A stretch of DNA of 9,801 bases. It comes from an uncultured Tissierellia bacterium. GTDB taxonomy: Bacteria > Bacillota > Clostridia > Tissierellales > Peptoniphilaceae. The translations under genes were made by a program, and so were the position numbers. Location: positions 1-9,801 of the forward strand of contig CAMYOR010000027.1 in NCBI GenBank assembly GCA_947278105.1, read 5' to 3'. The first letter of the stretch is position 1. Every line of letters begins with the position of its first letter. The notes below the pieces were generated by a model. It was not told where the DNA came from, ran no database searches, and worked only from the letters and a program-made list of their open reading frames with translations. Below are positions 7,334-9,801 of the stretch, one piece after another.

Positions 7334-8040
7334 TGGCCAGGCTCAATGTAAACCCGACCAGAATGGTCATGGCCAACCTGAAAGGGCGGCGCGAAGTCGC
7401 TTCCAGAGGCCATAAACTATTGAAGGATAAGCAGGACGAGCTTATGCGCCGGTTCATCCTCCTGGCGAAAGAGAACCGGGAGATCCGAATCCTGGTGGAA
7501 GAAGCTCTCAAAAAGTCCTTTGCTTCCTTTACGATGGCCAGTGCTGTTATGAGCCCCGAAATGCTGGAAAATGCCCTTTTAAGCTCAAAGCAAAAGCTCA
7601 TGGTGGAAGTAAAGACTGACAATATCATGAGTGTGCGGGTGCCGAACTTTACCTTCCATCGGATGGGTCTTTCCGAGGGACAGGAAGGGACAGCAACCCC
7701 TTACGGCTTTGTTCAGACCTCTCCGGAGCTGGATGTTGCGATGGAAGAGCTGAACGGGATCATGGAACAGCTCCTCAAGCTCACGAAGATCGAAAAGGGC
7801 GTGCAGCTGATGGCGGATGAGATTGAATCTACCCGGCGTAGGGTCAATGCTCTTGAATACCGGACGATTCCGGACTTAACTGAAACAATTAAGTTCATTG
7901 AGATGAAGCTCGATGAAGAAGAGCGAGAGACCACCACCCGTCTGATGAAGATTAAGGATATCATCGCCGAAACCTCCGAGGAAGAGGAACCCCCCTCTCT
8001 ATCGGATATCATCAGCCAAACGGCTTCAACAATCGGTTAA
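7333..8040 (+). CDS. ntpD: V-type ATPase subunit D (central rotor shaft)
   Basis: 235-residue rotor shaft (E. hirae NtpD about 230). It forms a long antiparallel coiled coil through the A3B3 head and transmits rotation to F, C and the ring. The N-terminus MARLNVNPTRMVMANLKGR is the family signature (N-x-x-P-T-R-x-x-L/M-x-x-L-K). The first helix runs through about residue 60. A middle region contains the family-like segment near RVPNFTFHRMG, which reaches the F-binding part. The second long helix spans about 130-210 and contains RRRVNALEYRTIPDL and IKFIEMKLDEEERE, both typical. The acidic tail (AETSEEEEPPSLSDI) is less conserved. The ATG shares one base with the ntpB stop. GAGGTGA (7322-7328) is the ribosome binding site, 4 bases upstream. 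This is the last gene of the operon. Confidence 0.97.
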   Translation: MARLNVNPTRMVMANLKGRREVASRGHKLLKDKQDELMRRFILLAKENREIRILVEEALKKSFASFTMASAVMSPEMLENALLSSKQKLMVEVKTDNIMSVRVPNFTFHRMGLSEGQEGTATPYGFVQTSPELDVAMEELNGIMEQLLKLTKIEKGVQLMADEIESTRRRVNALEYRTIPDLTETIKFIEMKLDEEERETTTRLMKIKDIIAETSEEEEPPSLSDIISQTASTIG

Positions 8041-8053
8041 AAAAATTAAATTT

Positions 8054-8116
8054 AAAAACACCCTGGCGGACCCGATAGGAAAAAGCATTGATATTGGGAA
8101 GCCAGGGCGTTTTTTT
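8054..8116 (+). terminator. Rho-independent terminator of the ntp operon
   Basis: CCCTGGC (8061-8067) pairs perfectly with GCCAGGG (8101-8107). After one A/C mismatch the stem continues C8059-G8109 and A8054-8058 against the T-run. Seven Ts (8110-8116) follow directly. Inside the loop, CCCGATA (8071-8077) can pair with TATTGGG (8092-8098) with one G-U pair, giving a long two-part hairpin with a small internal loop. The A-rich 5' side (8040-8058) would be a T-rich tail on the other strand, so it could act in both directions, although no minus-strand gene converges on it here. It begins 14 bases after the ntpD stop and separates the operon from mtnA. Confidence 0.9.
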
Positions 8117-8143
8117 GCTCTAAAAAGGGTATTAAATAATATT

Positions 8144-9220
8144 ATGATAAAAGAATCTGATTTCATGAACAGCTCTGCCCATCTTTCGGAAGATGGGAAA
8201 GACCTTGTCATTATTGATCAAAGAGCCTTGCCCGGAAAATTTCAGGAGCTTCATTTAAGAAATTTAGAAGCGATAGTCCGGGCAATTGCAACCCTTGCCG
8301 TACGGGGCGCGCCTGCCATCGGCATTGCGGCCGCCTACGGTTTTTACATCCGGGCCCTGGAGAATTTTCCTCTGTTCCAGAAGGAGGGGATGGAATCTTT
8401 TTTTACCAGAATGAAAAAAGAGAGCCAGGCCCTTAGGAGAGTGCGTCCCACCGCCGTGAACCTATCCTGGGCACTTCATCGGATGGAAAAAAAGATGGAG
8501 GAAGGAAAAACTCTCTCCGGGAATGAGCTTCTGGATTTCTTACGGGACCAGGCCATGGCCATTCACCGGGAGGATATGGAGATGTGCCTTAAGATCAGCG
8601 AGTATGGCCTTTCCCTCCTCAAAGACGAAGATGGGTTGATCACCCATTGCAACGCCGGTCCTTTGGCTACGTCGAAATACGGAACGGCCCTGGGCCCTAT
8701 TCTTTTAGGGAAAGAAAGAGGACTTCATTTCCATGTCTTTGCCGATGAAACCCGGCCGCTCTTACAGGGCGCGCGGCTAACGACTTATGAACTGGACAAG
8801 GCGGGGGTGGATGTGCGACTGATTTGCGATAGTATGGCAAGTCTTGTCATGAAAAAAGGCTGGGTTCAGGCCTGTCTGGTTGGCTGCGATCGGATTGCTG
8901 CAAACGGAGATTTTGCCAATAAAATTGGAACTTCTGTTTTGGCAATTTTGGCCCATTATTATGGGATTCCCTTCTATACCCTGGGACCGGCATCTACGGT
9001 GGACCTTTCCTGTCCGAGTGGGGATTTTATTCCGATTGAAGAAAGAGATCCGGATGAAATAAAAAAGATGTGGTATAAGGAACCGATGGCCCCGGAAGGA
9101 GTCAGGGCTTATAATCCGTCCTTTGATGTCACCGACCATTCCCTGGTCACGGCGATCATCACGGACAAGGGGATTCTTCGCCCGCCTTTTGAAGAAAAAC
9201 TGAGGGCCCTATTTATTTAA
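8144..9220 (+). CDS. mtnA: S-methyl-5-thioribose-1-phosphate isomerase
   Basis: Cytoplasmic aldose-ketose isomerase that converts 5-methylthioribose 1-phosphate to methylthioribulose 1-phosphate in methionine salvage from methylthioadenosine. It belongs to the eIF2B-related isomerase family. Visible motifs: IDQRALP near the N-terminus, RGAPAIGIAAAYG, the catalytic cysteine in THCNAGPLATSKYGTALGP (residue 169 from ATG 8144), DETRPLLQGARLTTYEL, and the catalytic aspartate in VGCDRIAANGDFANKIGT (residue 249). FDVT near the C-terminus is also usual. Start uncertain: ATG 8144 gives 358 residues, ATG 8165 gives 351. The second places Cys and Asp at 162 and 242, close to 160 and 240 in B. subtilis MtnA. 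Neither has a good ribosome binding site: AAAAAGGG at 8122-8129 is 14 bases before 8144. No other salvage gene is in the window. A related sugar-phosphate isomerase activity cannot be excluded. Confidence 0.93.
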   Translation: MIKESDFMNSSAHLSEDGKDLVIIDQRALPGKFQELHLRNLEAIVRAIATLAVRGAPAIGIAAAYGFYIRALENFPLFQKEGMESFFTRMKKESQALRRVRPTAVNLSWALHRMEKKMEEGKTLSGNELLDFLRDQAMAIHREDMEMCLKISEYGLSLLKDEDGLITHCNAGPLATSKYGTALGPILLGKERGLHFHVFADETRPLLQGARLTTYELDKAGVDVRLICDSMASLVMKKGWVQACLVGCDRIAANGDFANKIGTSVLAILAHYYGIPFYTLGPASTVDLSCPSGDFIPIEERDPDEIKKMWYKEPMAPEGVRAYNPSFDVTDHSLVTAIITDKGILRPPFEEKLRALFI

Positions 9221-9381
9221 TAAATATTTAAGAAAATTCTGTGAAAAAATGGACAAGTTCGTGTAGAATAACAAGAGAAGAAAATTGAAGAGTAAGGAAT
9301 CATCCAAATTTTTCAGGTCTGGATGAGCAAAACCTAGAGTTGATTTTTTATAGATTTAACCAGACCTTGATTTCTCTTCAG

Positions 9382-9387
9382 TATAAT
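9382..9387 (+). promoter_or_regulatory. Possible -10 box for the metallophosphoesterase gene
   Basis: A perfect TATAAT lies 46 bases before the ATG at 9434. No TTGACA-like -35 stands 16-18 bases upstream; that region is instead covered by CCAGACCT (9360-9367), one arm of an inverted repeat. If this is a promoter it would have a weak -35 and might need an activator. AT-rich sequence makes a chance match plausible. Confidence 0.4.
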
Positions 9388-9422
9388 CATAGAGTAGTTA
9401 TGATGTTAAAATTACCTGTCTC

Positions 9423-9429
9423 AAGGAGG
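9423..9429 (+). promoter_or_regulatory. Ribosome binding site for the metallophosphoesterase gene
   Basis: AAGGAGG ends 4 bases before ATG 9434. It is a near-perfect match to the consensus and fixes the start of the partial gene that runs off the window. Confidence 0.85.
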
Positions 9430-9433
9430 CGTC

Positions 9434-9801
9434 ATGCGGATCGTTATCCTCAGCGATGTTCACTTTACTGCAAAAAAATGGCGTAACGACTATATAAAAC
9501 AGACAAATGAATGGTTTTATAACGATGTATTTCGGAGGTTCTTCAGTCAGGATGCGGATCTTTATGTCTGCCTGGGGGATCTGACCCATTATGGCACAGT
9601 CAGTGAACACATGGCCGTAAGGAAGATTATCGAAAAGAACAAGAAAAAAGAACAGCGGTTCCTCCCCATTGCCGGGAACCACGACCTTCTTTGCATCACG
9701 AAAAAGATCTACCAGAATCTGACCGGAATGCCCCTGTACTGGGCAGAGGATTATCCGGATGTGAAGCTGATTTTTTTGGATACCCCCCGTCAGCTTCATC
9801 C
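9434..9801 (+). CDS. Calcineurin-like metallophosphoesterase, 3'-truncated by window end
   Basis: 122 complete codons from ATG 9434 with no stop before the window ends. The protein begins MRIVILSDVHFTAKKW. It carries the first three metal-binding blocks of the calcineurin-like fold in order: D-x-H (D8, H10), GDLTHYG (48-54, metal-bridging D49) and GNHD (81-84, N82 and the catalytic-type H83). The later histidine motifs would be beyond the edge. There is no signal peptide, so the product is probably cytoplasmic, hydrolysing a phosphomonoester or phosphodiester with a two-metal centre. The substrate cannot be told from this part. A basic, charged stretch IIEKNKKKEQR (65-75) lies between the second and third motifs. 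It has its own ribosome binding site and possible promoter, so it is probably not co-transcribed with mtnA by necessity. Confidence 0.88.
   Translation, partial: MRIVILSDVHFTAKKWRNDYIKQTNEWFYNDVFRRFFSQDADLYVCLGDLTHYGTVSEHMAVRKIIEKNKKKEQRFLPIAGNHDLLCITKKIYQNLTGMPLYWAEDYPDVKLIFLDTPRQLH

Larger units (their letters stand above)
9221..9433. other. Intergenic region with AT-rich leader and inverted repeats
   Basis: This 213-base AT-rich gap separates mtnA from the metallophosphoesterase gene. I see no open reading frame with a ribosome binding site and no tRNA-like fold. It contains TCATCCA/TGGATGA (9300-9306 and 9320-9326), AGGTCTGG/CCAGACCT (9315-9322 and 9360-9367) and ATCATA/TATGAT (9386-9391 and 9399-9404). 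The first two pairs share bases 9320-9322 and so could not form together. No hairpin here is followed by a clean T-run, so no convincing terminator for mtnA is visible. The second hairpin followed by TTGATTTCTCTT is the nearest candidate. Confidence 0.5.

Noticed and set aside
8041..8143. SAM or other methionine-related riboswitch ahead of mtnA
   Set aside because: The gap is only 103 bases and almost all of its structure is the ntp operon terminator; no SAM-I, S-box or T-box core is visible.
9221..9232. AT-rich palindrome-like sequence just after mtnA as its terminator
   Set aside because: It lacks a GC-containing stem and a T-run, so it does not meet the usual terminator pattern.
9398..9799. 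Minus-strand open frame of 133 codons at the right edge
   Set aside because: It is antisense to the metallophosphoesterase gene, whose plus-strand frame has a ribosome binding site and three metal-binding motifs.
49..9801. CRISPR array, tRNA or rRNA genes, insertion sequences, phage genes
   Set aside because: No spaced direct repeats, no cloverleaf-like segments, and no transposase or phage proteins were seen on either strand; nearly all of the window is housekeeping coding sequence.

Overview
The window is a contig end from a low-to-mid GC Gram-positive anaerobe, most likely a clostridia-like Bacillota. Evidence: consensus AAAGGAGG-type ribosome binding sites, a TTG start on a core gene, tight gene packing, a V/A-type rotary ATPase whose gene order matches the Enterococcus hirae ntp operon, and a clostridial-looking MtnA. 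By eye roughly half the bases are G+C. I cannot name a genus. The truncated start and library adapter at the left edge suggest a draft or metagenome assembly.

Layout. Bases 1-48 are not genomic: they are the end of an Illumina P7 primer, an 8-base index and the Nextera/Tn5 transposase adapter. Genomic sequence begins at 49, inside ntpI (subunit I/a). From there to 8040 one plus-strand operon runs ntpI-ntpK-ntpE-ntpC-ntpG(F)-ntpA-ntpB-ntpD. The genes are spaced by at most 36 bases or overlap by 1-8 bases. The peripheral-stalk partner gene (ntpF in E. hirae), which should lie just upstream of ntpI, is off the contig. No ntpH or ntpJ homologue follows ntpD. A strong hairpin/T-run terminator at 8054-8116 closes the operon. 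Next come mtnA (methylthioribose-1-phosphate isomerase, about 8144-9220), a 213-base gap with a TATAAT box and inverted repeats, and the first 122 codons of a metallophosphoesterase that runs off the right edge.

How the genes work together. The eight ntp genes encode nearly a whole rotary ATPase. A3B3 is the catalytic head, D and F the central rotor, C the socket joining the rotor to the K ring, I the stator with the ion half-channels, and E part of the peripheral stalk. The K subunit keeps every side chain that binds sodium in the E. hirae ring, so the machine is predicted to move Na+ rather than H+. mtnA belongs to methionine salvage and appears to be a separate transcription unit.

I found no previously undescribed system. 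The strangest-looking sequence, the left edge, is a sequencing artefact. The most useful corrections are the false N-terminus of subunit I and the real starts of subunits A (TTG at 4147) and B (ATG at 5915).
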